This document shows, piece by piece, positions 1 to 8,533 of a stretch of DNA of 64,000 bases (the first letter of the stretch is position 1; every line of letters starts with the position of its first letter). Under the pieces are notes generated by a model that saw only the letters and a program-made list of their open reading frames with translations, was not told where the DNA came from and did no database searches. A program made the translations under genes and the position numbers. This stretch comes from Anaerovibrio sp. JC8 (GTDB taxonomy: Bacteria; Bacillota; Negativicutes; Selenomonadales; Selenomonadaceae): NCBI RefSeq assembly GCF_002100115.1, contig NZ_ANBM01000004.1, positions 1-64,000 on the forward strand, written 5' to 3'.

Positions 1-215
1 TTCGAAGAACCTGAATGGCTCTAAAAGTTTCTAGAATTACCTTTGTAATAAAGGAATTTCAGTTTGTTGCACAAACTTGTATGTTTACTACTTTATGAAA
101 AGTAGTACCATCATCTGGCTTGAATCATGTGTGCATGATTCCTTATTGCATTGTTTAGTTTTCAAAGAACACTATGCTTTTCTCAGAAGCTTTTACTTCG
201 TGAGTCAGCTTTTAT
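1..215 (-). other. rRNA operon leader region (5' of 16S, runs off left edge)
   Basis: Read on the minus strand this stretch follows two tandem promoters and contains TGTTCTTTGAAAAC (158-171), the boxA-like antitermination or processing element found in Firmicutes rRNA leaders and spacers. It is rich in hairpins: 122-141 (GAATCATG/CATGATTC), 86-107 (TACTACTTT/AAAGTAGTA) and 62-76 (GTTTGT/ACAAAC). No 16S sequence itself is visible, so the rRNA gene would start beyond position 1. That this leads into 16S rather than another stable RNA is inference. Confidence 0.65.
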
Positions 216-244
216 AATATAACTCTTTTCCAAAGCCTTGTCAA
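216..244 (-). promoter_or_regulatory. rrn-type promoter P2
   Basis: Minus-strand -35 TTGACA (239-244) and -10 TATATT (216-221) are separated by exactly 17 bp. Such a near-consensus pair about 45 bp ahead of a boxA-like element is typical of Firmicutes rRNA promoters. It fires leftward, out of the window. Confidence 0.75.
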
Positions 245-339
245 CAACTTTTTAAAATTATTTCAGACTTCGCTATGAAGTTATTCATTCGTCTTCACCT
301 TTGCTGTCCATCTCTGCGCATCGGGTGACGACTTGTCCT

Positions 340-368
340 ATATTACACGTTTATTACCTCATTGTCAA
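340..368 (-). promoter_or_regulatory. rrn-type promoter P1
   Basis: Minus-strand -35 TTGACA (363-368) and -10 TAATAT (340-345) have a 17-bp spacer. It lies 124 bp upstream of a second near-identical promoter, the tandem P1/P2 arrangement usual for rRNA operons. Confidence 0.7.
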
Positions 369-465
369 CATTATTATTGCTTATTTTTAGTTTTTCAGTT
401 ACAAATTCTTCCATCAATAGCTATGTTTTAACAAAAACAGCTACCATATGTAAGCCTTTTAATAG

Positions 466-471
466 TATAAT
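466..471 (+). promoter_or_regulatory. possible -10 of the murQ operon
   Basis: TATAAT at 466-471 lies 53 bp before the murQ start. No good -35 hexamer is present 16-18 bp upstream, so the promoter may need an activator. I found no clear operator palindrome. Confidence 0.35.
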
Positions 472-524
472 TGAAGGTATCTTTGTGGCCTTAATGCAGG
501 CCCAAAACGGAGGACTATTACTTA

Positions 525-1439
525 ATGATTAATTTATCACAAATTGCTACTGAGCAGGCCAATCCATCTACTGCTCATATTGATGAGCTTTCCACATTGG
601 AAATGCTGAAAACAATTAATGAGGAGGATCATAAGGTGGCCAGCTCCATTGAGCCGGCCCTGCCTGTTATAGCCCAGGTGGTTGATATCATTGCCCAGAG
701 GCTGAAAAACGGTGGCCGTCTTTTCTATATAGGTGCCGGAACCTCAGGACGTCTTGGCATTCTTGATGCAGTGGAATGTCCCCCTACCTTCGGCACAAAT
801 CCGGAGCTGGTACAGGGCATTATCGCCGGCGGTACTCCAGCTATTTTCAAGGCTGTTGAAGGTGCTGAGGATTCCCTGGAGCTGTCCCGTGGTGATTTAA
901 ACGAATACTGCTTCAACGACAAGGATGTCTTGGTGGGCATTGCTGCTTCCGGCCGCACTCCATACACCTTGTCTGCCATTAATTATGCAAAAGAAATCGG
1001 GGCCACTGCCGTATCTCTTACCTGCAGCCCAGATTCTCCTATGGAAAAAGCGGCTGATTATGCTATTGTAGTACAGCCGGGACCGGAGGTTATTACCGGC
1101 TCCACCCGCCTTAAGGCAGGCACCGCCCAAAAGCTTGTGCTCAATATGTTATCCACCGGCACCATGATTAAGCTGGGCAAGGTGTACGGCCATTTAATGG
1201 TGGATGTAAAGGCTTCCAACAATAAACTGACTGAACGGGCCACCAGAATTGTCATGGAGGTTACGGACTGCGACCGTGAAACTGCAGTTGAAGCCTTAAA
1301 AGAGGCAAAGGGCAAGGCTAAGCTGGCTATTTTCCATATTATTTCCGGCGAATCAATTGAAACATCCAAAAAACTGCTGGATGAATCTGAAGGCTATATC
1401 GGCATGGCCTTAAAGAAGCTGCCAAAATCTGATAATTAA
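525..1439 (+). CDS. murQ: N-acetylmuramic acid 6-phosphate etherase MurQ
   Basis: This cytoplasmic enzyme cleaves the D-lactyl ether of MurNAc-6-phosphate to give GlcNAc-6-phosphate and D-lactate, a step of cell-wall sugar recycling. The 304-residue protein has the expected family length and a SIS sugar-phosphate domain. The family motif [11 protein letters not shown] is at about 68-78 and is followed by [10 protein letters not shown] with the conserved Glu84; a second conserved acidic region, AVEGAEDS, lies near 115. The start at 525 has GGAGGA ten bases upstream. It is the first gene of a three-gene set with a MurP-type PTS permease 16 bp downstream and a MupG-type hydrolase, which fits uptake and use of muropeptide-derived sugars. 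No MurR-type regulator is next to it. Confidence 0.95.
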   Translation: MINLSQIATEQANPSTAHIDELSTLEMLKTINEEDHKVASSIEPALPVIAQVVDIIAQRLKNGGRLFYIGAGTSGRLGILDAVECPPTFGTNPELVQGIIAGGTPAIFKAVEGAEDSLELSRGDLNEYCFNDKDVLVGIAASGRTPYTLSAINYAKEIGATAVSLTCSPDSPMEKAADYAIVVQPGPEVITGSTRLKAGTAQKLVLNMLSTGTMIKLGKVYGHLMVDVKASNNKLTERATRIVMEVTDCDRETAVEALKEAKGKAKLAIFHIISGESIETSKKLLDESEGYIGMALKKLPKSDN

Positions 1440-1455
1440 CATAGAGAGGTACCAC

Positions 1456-2850
1456 ATGGATTACAAGGAAATTGCTGAACAAATATACACTAAAGTAGGC
1501 AAGAAGAATAACATTACCGATGTTACCCACTGCATGACCAGACTCCGTTTAAAGCTAATGGATTATGACAAGGCTGATACGGATGCCATAAAAAAAATAC
1601 AGGGTGTTATGGGCATCAATATTAATGAGGCAGAGCTGCAAATTGTTCTGGGCCCTGGCAGAGTGGATAACGTATTCAGCGAATTTACTGCTCTGATGGA
1701 TAATGAAGCTTCCAGTAATAATATTGAGGCATTCTCCTCCAAGAGTGGAGATATTAAAAAACCTTCCATTGGTGACGGCAAGGAGCTTCATGCACAAATC
1801 CGGGCAAAGAATGCCACTCCATTTAAGTTGCTGACCAAGCGTATTGCAAATATTTTTATCCCTATGATTCCCGGTTTTATTGCCTGTGGCTTGCTGACCG
1901 GAATTTTGGGAATATCCTTCAAGATTAATCCGGAACTGACCAGCTGGCCTATTATTCAGCTGCTGACAGTTATGAGTAATGCTATTTTCTTTGGCTTAAA
2001 TATCCTGGTGGGCTACAATGCAGCCAAGGAATTTGGCGGATCTCCCACCATGGGTGCCATTTTGGCCATTGTTCTAAGCCATCCAAATCTTGCCAATATT
2101 AATCTTATGGGAAATAATCTGGTGCCGGGCCGTGGTGGTATAATTGCAGTCCTTATGGTGGCTATTCTGGGAGCTCTTCTGGAACGTTATTTGAAAAAAA
2201 TCATTCCTGAAATGTTTAGCCTGTTTCTCACGCCATTGCTTGTTCTGCTTATTGGTGGTCTGACTGCCATATTTATATTGCAGCCTGTAGGACAGATCAT
2301 TGCAGAAGGCATCGGAATGGCAGCTACTACTGCCATTCAACAGGGTGGCGTTATTACCGGCTTTATACTTGGCGGAATATGGTTGCCCCTGGTCATGCTT
2401 GGGATTCATCAGACCATGACTCCTATTCATGCCCAGCTTTTGTCTGAATATGGTGTTACTATTCTCCTGCCTATTCTGGCTATGGCCGGCTGTGGCCAAA
2501 TTGGTGCCTCCATTGCTGTCTATGTAAAAACAAAAAATAAATTTCTCAAAAAAACCATTCTCTCTGCCCTGCCTGTTGGTATAATGGGAGTAGGCGAACC
2601 ACTTATTTACGGTGTTACCCTGCCCCTGGGCAAGCCTTTTATCGGAGCCTGCATTGGCGGTGCCTTCGGCGGTGCCGTACAGGCGGCATTTATGGTAGGA
2701 GCCTCTGCCATGGGTATTTCCGGGTTGCCTCTGGCTGCCACCACTAACAATATCCCTGTTTATCTTGTTGGTCTTGTAGTGGCATATATAGGTGGTTTCA
2801 TTGCCACATGGATTATAGGCTTTGATGACCCTGAGGAGGAAGAAGAGTAA
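1456..2850 (+). CDS. murP: PTS EIIBC permease, MurNAc (MurP) type
   Basis: This 464-residue membrane transporter would phosphorylate its sugar on import. The N-terminal EIIB domain (about 1-85) carries the phosphorylatable Cys26 in THCMTRLRL. The EIIC domain (about 115-455) has many hydrophobic segments and the conserved GIHQTMTPIHAQL stretch. No EIIA domain is present, as in Escherichia coli MurP, so a glucose-type EIIA from elsewhere must supply phosphate. Its position between murQ and mupG points to MurNAc or a MurNAc-GlcNAc disaccharide as substrate; the sucrose/trehalose family of EIIBC proteins is the alternative by sequence alone. The C-terminus is a run of Asp/Glu whose codons also form the Shine-Dalgarno sequence of the next gene. 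Confidence 0.85.
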   Translation: MDYKEIAEQIYTKVGKKNNITDVTHCMTRLRLKLMDYDKADTDAIKKIQGVMGININEAELQIVLGPGRVDNVFSEFTALMDNEASSNNIEAFSSKSGDIKKPSIGDGKELHAQIRAKNATPFKLLTKRIANIFIPMIPGFIACGLLTGILGISFKINPELTSWPIIQLLTVMSNAIFFGLNILVGYNAAKEFGGSPTMGAILAIVLSHPNLANINLMGNNLVPGRGGIIAVLMVAILGALLERYLKKIIPEMFSLFLTPLLVLLIGGLTAIFILQPVGQIIAEGIGMAATTAIQQGGVITGFILGGIWLPLVMLGIHQTMTPIHAQLLSEYGVTILLPILAMAGCGQIGASIAVYVKTKNKFLKKTILSALPVGIMGVGEPLIYGVTLPLGKPFIGACIGGAFGGAVQAAFMVGASAMGISGLPLAATTNNIPVYLVGLVVAYIGGFIATWIIGFDDPEEEEE

Positions 2851-2851
2851 T

Positions 2852-3931
2852 ATGAGTAATGGAATTTCAGTTTATCTCGGTCTTGATAACCATTTTGATG
2901 AAAACATTGCACTTATAAAAAAAGCATCCCAGTCCGGGATTAAGCGGATTTTTACCTCCCTGCACATTCCTGAGACTAATGCTGAAGTTTTAAAGGCTGA
3001 ACTTAAAGAGATTCTTGATACAGCCAAAGAATGCAATATGGACGTTATCTCCGACGTATCTCCGCGTGCCATGAAGACTTTGGGCATTGCTGGATTCTCC
3101 CTCAATAATTTTGCTGAGCTGGGAATCTACACTCTGCGACTCGATGACGGTTTCACTACCGACGACATTATTACTATGAGCCAGAATGACCTTGGCATAA
3201 GGCTGCAGCTTAACGCCTCCACCGTCACCGGAGAATTTCTGGATAAGCTGAAATCTTCCGGTACAGACATGACAAAGCTGGAAGCCATGCACAATTTCTT
3301 CCCCCGGGAAAATACGGGGCTTTCTGAAGAATTCGTTTATAATAAGACCTGTCTCTTACATCAATATGGCATTAAGGTGAGTGCGTTTATTCCGAGCCTT
3401 CATCGTCCACGTTCACCAATCTTTGCCGGGCTTCCTACTCTGGAAATGCACCGCAAAACCAGCTTTGATTTTTCTCTGCGTCATCTGTTGGCTATAGGCA
3501 TTGACTCCGTATTTGTGGGTGATTCCCTGCCAAGTGACAGGGAGCTGGAATTATTGGGGGCCTATTCCGATACTGATGCCATCCTGCTTCGTCCTGAGCC
3601 TTGGACAACAGATGAGGACATTATAGATATCCTGAAAAAATCCTTTACCACCCGTCCTGACGAGGCACGTGACGTAATCCGTACCCAGGAAAGCCGAAGA
3701 TATGTGCAGGAGGCCAATATAACCATAAAAGCGGACAACTGCGGTCCACGAAATGTTGGCTATGTTACCCTTGATAATGAAAACTACGGCCGTTATCAGG
3801 GGGAGCTGCAGATCATAAAGAGCTTCCTCCAGGCCGATCACCGAGTCAACATTGTGGCCTCCCTGTCCAATGATGAAAAACAGCTTATCAAATATCTTAC
3901 TCCAGGCAAAGCCTTCAAATTCGTATTTTAA
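2852..3931 (+). CDS. mupG: DUF871/MupG-family protein, probable 6-phospho-N-acetylmuramidase
   Basis: This 359-residue protein belongs to the DUF871 family: an N-terminal TIM barrel (about 1-235, starting NGISVYLGLDNH) and a small C-terminal beta-barrel domain (about 245-359, with the RYVQEANITIKADNCGPRN region). A characterised Staphylococcus aureus member, MupG, hydrolyses MurNAc-6-phosphate-GlcNAc to MurNAc-6-phosphate and GlcNAc. Directly following murQ and murP, it would cleave the phosphorylated disaccharide before MurQ acts. I chose the ATG at 2852, one base after the murP stop, because GAGGAGG lies just upstream inside the end of murP; an upstream in-frame start at 2822 would overlap murP and adds non-conserved residues. 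The specific function is inferred from family and context. Confidence 0.85.
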   Translation: MSNGISVYLGLDNHFDENIALIKKASQSGIKRIFTSLHIPETNAEVLKAELKEILDTAKECNMDVISDVSPRAMKTLGIAGFSLNNFAELGIYTLRLDDGFTTDDIITMSQNDLGIRLQLNASTVTGEFLDKLKSSGTDMTKLEAMHNFFPRENTGLSEEFVYNKTCLLHQYGIKVSAFIPSLHRPRSPIFAGLPTLEMHRKTSFDFSLRHLLAIGIDSVFVGDSLPSDRELELLGAYSDTDAILLRPEPWTTDEDIIDILKKSFTTRPDEARDVIRTQESRRYVQEANITIKADNCGPRNVGYVTLDNENYGRYQGELQIIKSFLQADHRVNIVASLSNDEKQLIKYLTPGKAFKFVF

Positions 3932-3945
3932 GTATTTGTTATAAC

Positions 3946-3994
3946 AAAAAAGGGATAAAACCTAACCGCCAGGCGGATTGGTTTTATCCCTTTT
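3946..3994. terminator. bidirectional terminator between mupG and the convergent MCP gene
   Basis: A long perfect hairpin pairs AAAAAGGGATAAAACC (3946-3962 region) with GGTTTTATCCCTTTT (3980-3994), with an inner CCGCC/GGCGG stem. A-runs on one side and T-runs on the other allow termination from both directions. Confidence 0.9.
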
Positions 3995-4014
3995 AAATTG
4001 CTCAAATCAATGGA

Positions 4015-5940
4015 TTAGCTATGAGCTGCAGCCTTTCTGACTACATCATAGTCTCCATCCTTGGCCTTTACGAAGCCGTTAATCTTAACGCCCTTCATGA
4101 TGCTGCCGACAGCTGCATCGCTGTCATTCATGCGCTCAAAGGCCTGAGTCAGCTGCTTAACAATCTCCGGATCTACACCAGGACCTGCTGCAATAGCATC
4201 CTTTGGAATAGGGTCAGTCATGAAGATAATATCCAGATTGTTGGCTGCATTGGCACCAGCCTGCTCAAATGCCTCGGAATATGTAGCACCGGCCTCAATT
4301 ACACCGTTCAATACGGCCTCAATAACCTTGTTGTGGCTGCCCAGGAATCTGGTAGAGCCAAAGAAGGTATCAGGGTTCTTGCCGTTTTCAATAAGAGCTG
4401 CCTTTGGATATACATAGCCGGAAGCAGACTTCTTGTCAACAAAACCGAAGGACTTGCCCTGCAAATCGTTGAGGGTCTTTATGCCGCTGCCCTTCTTGGT
4501 AATGATGTAACCAGTATAATTAGTTGCATTGTTTACCTTTGGAGTTACCAAAGGAGTAATATTGGTAGTACTCTTGGCAGATACATAAGCCGCCGGGGAG
4601 AACCAGCCCACATCAGCAAGATTATTTTTCAGGGCGCTGCCCAATGCTTCATAATCATTTACAATAATGGTTCTTGCCTTCAGGCCAATCTTCTTGGCTA
4701 CCTCAGCAAGAATTGGCATATGGCTTGCCCGAATCTTTTCCGGAGCAGTGAACGGATTTACTGCGAAGATAATCTCATCCTTGCTCTTGAACTGTACAGC
4801 CACCTTCTGGAGGTTATCACTAACATTCAGGAGAGACTTGGCATATTCACCGATTTCATCCAGACTTGCCAGCTGATGGCTAACCGCAGAGCTGGTCTCC
4901 TGGGTATTGCCGGCAATATCAACAGTAGCCTGTCCGATGCTCTCAATAACCTTGGCCATTTCATCAGTAGTTGCACACTGTCTGTTGGACATGTCACTAA
5001 GGGAGCTTACCACACTTTCAATGGTACGGATATTGTTAACCATTTCACCCATAGCTGCGGAAGATTCAGCTGCCATGGTTTCAACAGAAGTAAGGCGCTG
5101 GGAACCCTCGCGCATGCTCTTGGTAACACCGGAGGTAGTACCGGTGATTTCTTTTACGATTTCCTCAATTTCCTTGGTGGTCTCTTCACTTTCAGCAGCC
5201 AGCTTTCTAACTTCCTCTGCTACTACGGCGAAGCCCTTACCATGCTCGCCGGCACGGGCAGCCTCAATAGCCGCATTCAGCGCCAGCAGATTTGTCTGGC
5301 TGGCAATACCACGAATCTTTTCAACGAAGTTTTCAATTTTCTCAGAGGCCACATTCAGCTCATCAATATCAGCTACCGCAGACTGTACCACTTCACCAAC
5401 ATTATTGATAGCCCGACTTACCTCATTAATGGAATCACGATACTGTTCAGCCAAGGAAGAAGATTCCTTGCACTGCTCCAAGCTGGAGATAGCAGTATCA
5501 GACACATTATGGGCAGAACCGGCAATTTCCATAACACTGGCGGAAGCCTCCTCCAGGCTGCTGGCATTTCCCTGGCTCTTGGAGCTAATGGACAATGCCA
5601 ATTTATCCAGCTTGTCCAAAGTATTTCTAAACTGGCCAATACCCCATAACAGTTGCTGAGACGCATAGGCCATTTCCTCTGAAATACCCAGCATGTCTAC
5701 ATTTGGCTTGTCTGCCCGTACAACAGCGCTGCTTTCCTTGGCAATTCTTGCTGCTGGTCTGCTGACAGGCTTTGAAACGACCTGTTCATCACCCTTCACG
5801 ATGGCATTAACACCGGCTGCACCAATGCCTCCCGCAACCACAATGCCAACTATTACGCCAAGGCCACCGCCTATCAGTGAACCGATGACGCAACCAACAG
5901 CTGCACTAAGCACCTGGCATAAAATAAGTTTTGATTTCAT
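4015..5940 (-). CDS. methyl-accepting chemotaxis protein with C-terminal PhnD-like substrate-binding domain
   Basis: This 641-residue receptor has an unusual domain order. Residues 4-48 are a Gly-rich hydrophobic stretch, enough for one long or two short membrane segments. The MCP signalling coiled coil spans about 100-385, with the highly conserved hairpin tip [20 protein letters not shown] at about 209-228 and [18 protein letters not shown] after it. From about 389 to 635 there is a phosphate/phosphonate-type (PhnD-like) solute-binding fold, with [20 protein letters not shown] at its start and [14 protein letters not shown] inside. There is no periplasmic ligand domain between membrane segments and no HAMP domain seen. 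If the signalling part is cytoplasmic, as it must be to contact CheA, the binding domain would also be cytoplasmic. It is preceded by AAGGGA directly before ATG and is separated from the DUF445 genes by 54 bp. Confidence 0.9.
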   Translation of the reverse strand: MKSKLILCQVLSAAVGCVIGSLIGGGLGVIVGIVVAGGIGAAGVNAIVKGDEQVVSKPVSRPAARIAKESSAVVRADKPNVDMLGISEEMAYASQQLLWGIGQFRNTLDKLDKLALSISSKSQGNASSLEEASASVMEIAGSAHNVSDTAISSLEQCKESSSLAEQYRDSINEVSRAINNVGEVVQSAVADIDELNVASEKIENFVEKIRGIASQTNLLALNAAIEAARAGEHGKGFAVVAEEVRKLAAESEETTKEIEEIVKEITGTTSGVTKSMREGSQRLTSVETMAAESSAAMGEMVNNIRTIESVVSSLSDMSNRQCATTDEMAKVIESIGQATVDIAGNTQETSSAVSHQLASLDEIGEYAKSLLNVSDNLQKVAVQFKSKDEIIFAVNPFTAPEKIRASHMPILAEVAKKIGLKARTIIVNDYEALGSALKNNLADVGWFSPAAYVSAKSTTNITPLVTPKVNNATNYTGYIITKKGSGIKTLNDLQGKSFGFVDKKSASGYVYPKAALIENGKNPDTFFGSTRFLGSHNKVIEAVLNGVIEAGATYSEAFEQAGANAANNLDIIFMTDPIPKDAIAAGPGVDPEIVKQLTQAFERMNDSDAAVGSIMKGVKINGFVKAKDGDYDVVRKAAAHS

Positions 5941-5994
5941 TCCCTTACTCGCCCCTTTTTATCCTTTTAAAATGCTAATAATTAGCAAGACTCA

Positions 5995-7233
5995 CTATAT
6001 AAAAATACATGATATTGAAAAAATACACAAGCCTATTATTGCACCGACTATGGAACCATTCATCCTGATCCACAGCAAATCAGGCTCTGCCTTGTCGTAA
6101 ATCAGATGGTTCATCTGGTCGTCCGTTAGGCTTCCAAGCACATCCCTTGAAATATCACCCAGCATCTCCTGTGCCTGAAGGGCACCACGCCCGGTAATAC
6201 CATACACTGTATCATTGACAAAGTCATTGATACCCGTCTTGTTTTCAAGTAGCTTCCAAAAGGTATCAATCAATAATCTCGCCAGCCAATACATGATTTT
6301 GCCTTCTTCACTGCCCCCAACAAAATCAATTTTGGCCACAGAATTCCTTACATAAAAAGTCTCTTCCTTAGTTTTCGACCAAGTGGTGGAGAATTCCTGC
6401 TTTAATTCAAAATTATTTAGGGTCTTTTTTACTACTTCTGTTAATGAAGCTAAAACCGCCTGTCGCTCATGACTACCATTGGTTGCCAGCTGTTCCAAAA
6501 GCTTGACGGCCTGTTGCTGAGTAAGCTCTGCCGCCTCCTCTACATTAACAAGATTGGAGCTTTGCGCCCCTGCCATCATCATCTTGGCCATGGGGTTGTC
6601 AAGCTTTCCTTCTATATAATTGTCCAAATAATCACCCAGGACCTGTTTAAAACCGTCCTGAGATACATAACGGCCTGCGCCCTTAATAAATTCATCAGCC
6701 AGACGCTCCACAACATCGCTGTTTTCAGTGCCACGGCCCAGCTCCTCCATAAGCTTTTCACCCATAGCGGGGCTGTTCAGCCACTCATCCAGCTTATTGG
6801 CCGCCAGTATCTTTATGCCATTTATATTTTCCGCCAGAAGGGTCTGAAGCCATTTGGCCGCCTTGTCACGGTTTTCCTCCAGGGTAAGCCATTCCATAAT
6901 CCTTGCGGAATAATCAATGGATTTGGCCTTGTTCAAGAGCTTCTTCTTGGAAAAAAATTCCTTCTGCAGCATTTTTCCTGTAGCTTCCACAAAGGCCTCC
7001 CGCCGTCTCGGCAGAATAGCTGTATGATATGGGAACCCCAAAGGCTTTTTGAAAAGGGCCGTTACTGCAAACCAGTCGGCAATACCACCCACCAGTGCAG
7101 CCTCCGCACAAAAAAGCAACCCCTTGGCAAAAAGATTATCAGGATATTCAATGTGGAGGCACAGGGTAAAGAAGAATATCGCCGCCGCCCCAAGCAGGGT
7201 TTTATCGGCCTTGTTCCAGTTCTTCCAAATCAT
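5995..7233 (-). CDS. DUF445 family membrane-anchored protein (second of a pair)
   Basis: This 412-residue protein has a hydrophobic N-terminus (about 10-45) followed by the DUF445 signature GGIADWFAVTALFKKPLG, a long helical middle region, and a C-terminal membrane segment after IRMNGSIVGAIIG, where the family repeats its ends. Family members such as YtxB/YheB are of unknown biochemical function; some are linked to the cell envelope. Its start overlaps the end of the upstream DUF445 gene by four bases (ATGA), so the two are translationally coupled and probably act together, perhaps as a heteromer. No catalytic motif is seen. Confidence 0.85.
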   Translation of the reverse strand: MIWKNWNKADKTLLGAAAIFFFTLCLHIEYPDNLFAKGLLFCAEAALVGGIADWFAVTALFKKPLGFPYHTAILPRRREAFVEATGKMLQKEFFSKKKLLNKAKSIDYSARIMEWLTLEENRDKAAKWLQTLLAENINGIKILAANKLDEWLNSPAMGEKLMEELGRGTENSDVVERLADEFIKGAGRYVSQDGFKQVLGDYLDNYIEGKLDNPMAKMMMAGAQSSNLVNVEEAAELTQQQAVKLLEQLATNGSHERQAVLASLTEVVKKTLNNFELKQEFSTTWSKTKEETFYVRNSVAKIDFVGGSEEGKIMYWLARLLIDTFWKLLENKTGINDFVNDTVYGITGRGALQAQEMLGDISRDVLGSLTDDQMNHLIYDKAEPDLLWIRMNGSIVGAIIGLCIFSISCIFI

Positions 7234-8459
7234 GGATGAATCACCTGCCCTGCCAAATAAACTACAATATACAAAGCCATGCCGGCCAGGGAGCCAACCA
7301 CAGAGCCATTGATACGAATCATCTGCAGATCATCAGCCACCTTCTCCTCGGTAAACTCCACCAATTCCTCATCGGAAAGCCCCTTAAGGCGTTCCTCAAT
7401 CATATTGGTAATGGTGTGATGATTGTTCTCCAGCTCCTTTGCCATCCACGCCTTGATAACCGTGTCCATTTTCTGCTTCCATTCATGGTTTTCCACAAAT
7501 TTTTCCAGAAAATCCTGAGCCGCCTTATGGACCTTGTCACCGATTTCACGGCTGGAAATAACACCCGCAAGATAGTTATTTACCATAGCCTCTATCCTTT
7601 CCTCCGAGGATAATCCACAAAGCTTCTCCTCAAGATTATCCCTGAGTCTTTGATTTTGGCATAGCAGCTGCATCCGTTCCAGCATCCACTGAGAAAGCTT
7701 TTGCCACTTTTCCTCATCATTTCGCACAGAGTCAATCCAGTTCCCAGCTTTATTAAGCAGCAGTCCCGTAACCTTTTCCCTGTCAATGCCCATGAGCCCC
7801 ATTACGAAACCGCGGCCCATACCGTCTCCCTCGTATTTTTTTAGAAATTCTCCCACATTTTCCCTCAAAATAGAGGCAAGGGCTTCTTCCTTAAGGATAT
7901 CCTCGCCAGCATCCAGCAGGCACCTAAGTATAACATCAGATATTTCCCTGTTGGAAAGGCGCTCCATTATATCATTGGAAACGGCAGGAATAATTTTTCC
8001 ATCCACTGTTTCCTTAATAAACGGAGTCACCCTTTTTGCCATGGTTAGGGTATCAATATCCCTGATTATTACCCTTGCAGTTTCCTCTGCCAGCACAGAC
8101 AGGCGTTCCTTGCCCTGGGCATCGATGTAACGGGCCAACAGCTCTGCCACATCCTGCTTGTTGACAAACTGCATGACATTTTCTGTGCTTAAAAGATCAT
8201 GGCCTACGAACTCCACTATTGCGTCCATAATCCGCTGCCGGTTTCTTATGATTATTTCCGTTTTATAAGAAATGCCCAGTGGCTTTCTAAAAATAGCGGT
8301 AACAGCAAACCAGTCCGCCATGCCGCCGATGGTGGCGGCCAAAAAACCGTTGTGCAGCATACCGCCCCAAAAGCCATAAGCTGATGGCCAGGACATGGTT
8401 GCCCCCGCCCCGAGAACACTTATGGCCAGTGCCACTGTTGCTTTATATTTCTTCTTCAT
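7230..8459 (-). CDS. DUF445 family membrane-anchored protein (first of a pair)
   Basis: This 409-residue paralogue of the next gene has an N-terminal hydrophobic region (about 5-45), then GGMADWFAVTAIFRKPLG, a long charged helical region, and the C-terminal IRINGSVVGSLAG followed by a hydrophobic tail. A GAGG Shine-Dalgarno lies six bases before the ATG. The tandem arrangement with a four-base overlap suggests duplication and joint function. The function is not known; the shared ends suggest both termini are in or near the membrane with the helical middle on one side. Confidence 0.85.
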   Translation of the reverse strand: MKKKYKATVALAISVLGAGATMSWPSAYGFWGGMLHNGFLAATIGGMADWFAVTAIFRKPLGISYKTEIIIRNRQRIMDAIVEFVGHDLLSTENVMQFVNKQDVAELLARYIDAQGKERLSVLAEETARVIIRDIDTLTMAKRVTPFIKETVDGKIIPAVSNDIMERLSNREISDVILRCLLDAGEDILKEEALASILRENVGEFLKKYEGDGMGRGFVMGLMGIDREKVTGLLLNKAGNWIDSVRNDEEKWQKLSQWMLERMQLLCQNQRLRDNLEEKLCGLSSEERIEAMVNNYLAGVISSREIGDKVHKAAQDFLEKFVENHEWKQKMDTVIKAWMAKELENNHHTITNMIEERLKGLSDEELVEFTEEKVADDLQMIRINGSVVGSLAGMALYIVVYLAGQVIHP

Positions 8460-8481
8460 TGATTACCTCGACAATTCAAAA

Positions 8482-8526
8482 TGCTGTCCGGGGAAGATGT
8501 CCATTTTCACCTGCCCCTGGACAGCA
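8482..8526 (-). terminator. candidate terminator of the activase gene
   Basis: Downstream of the activase stop on the minus strand, TGCTGTCC-GGGG pairs with CCCC-GGACAGCA around a 20-base loop and is followed by TTTTG. The T-tract is short, so termination may be partial and some reading into the DUF445 pair is possible. Confidence 0.5.
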
Positions 8527-8533
8527 CTTAAAT

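Noticed and set aside
4021-5649. Plus-strand open frame antisense to the MCP gene
   Set aside because: No Shine-Dalgarno, no recognisable domain, fully covered by a clear MCP in the other strand.
5941-5994. Sigma-28 promoter before the MCP gene
   Set aside because: Neither TAAA nor GCCGATAA-like elements at the proper distance were seen; the MCP may be transcribed from upstream.
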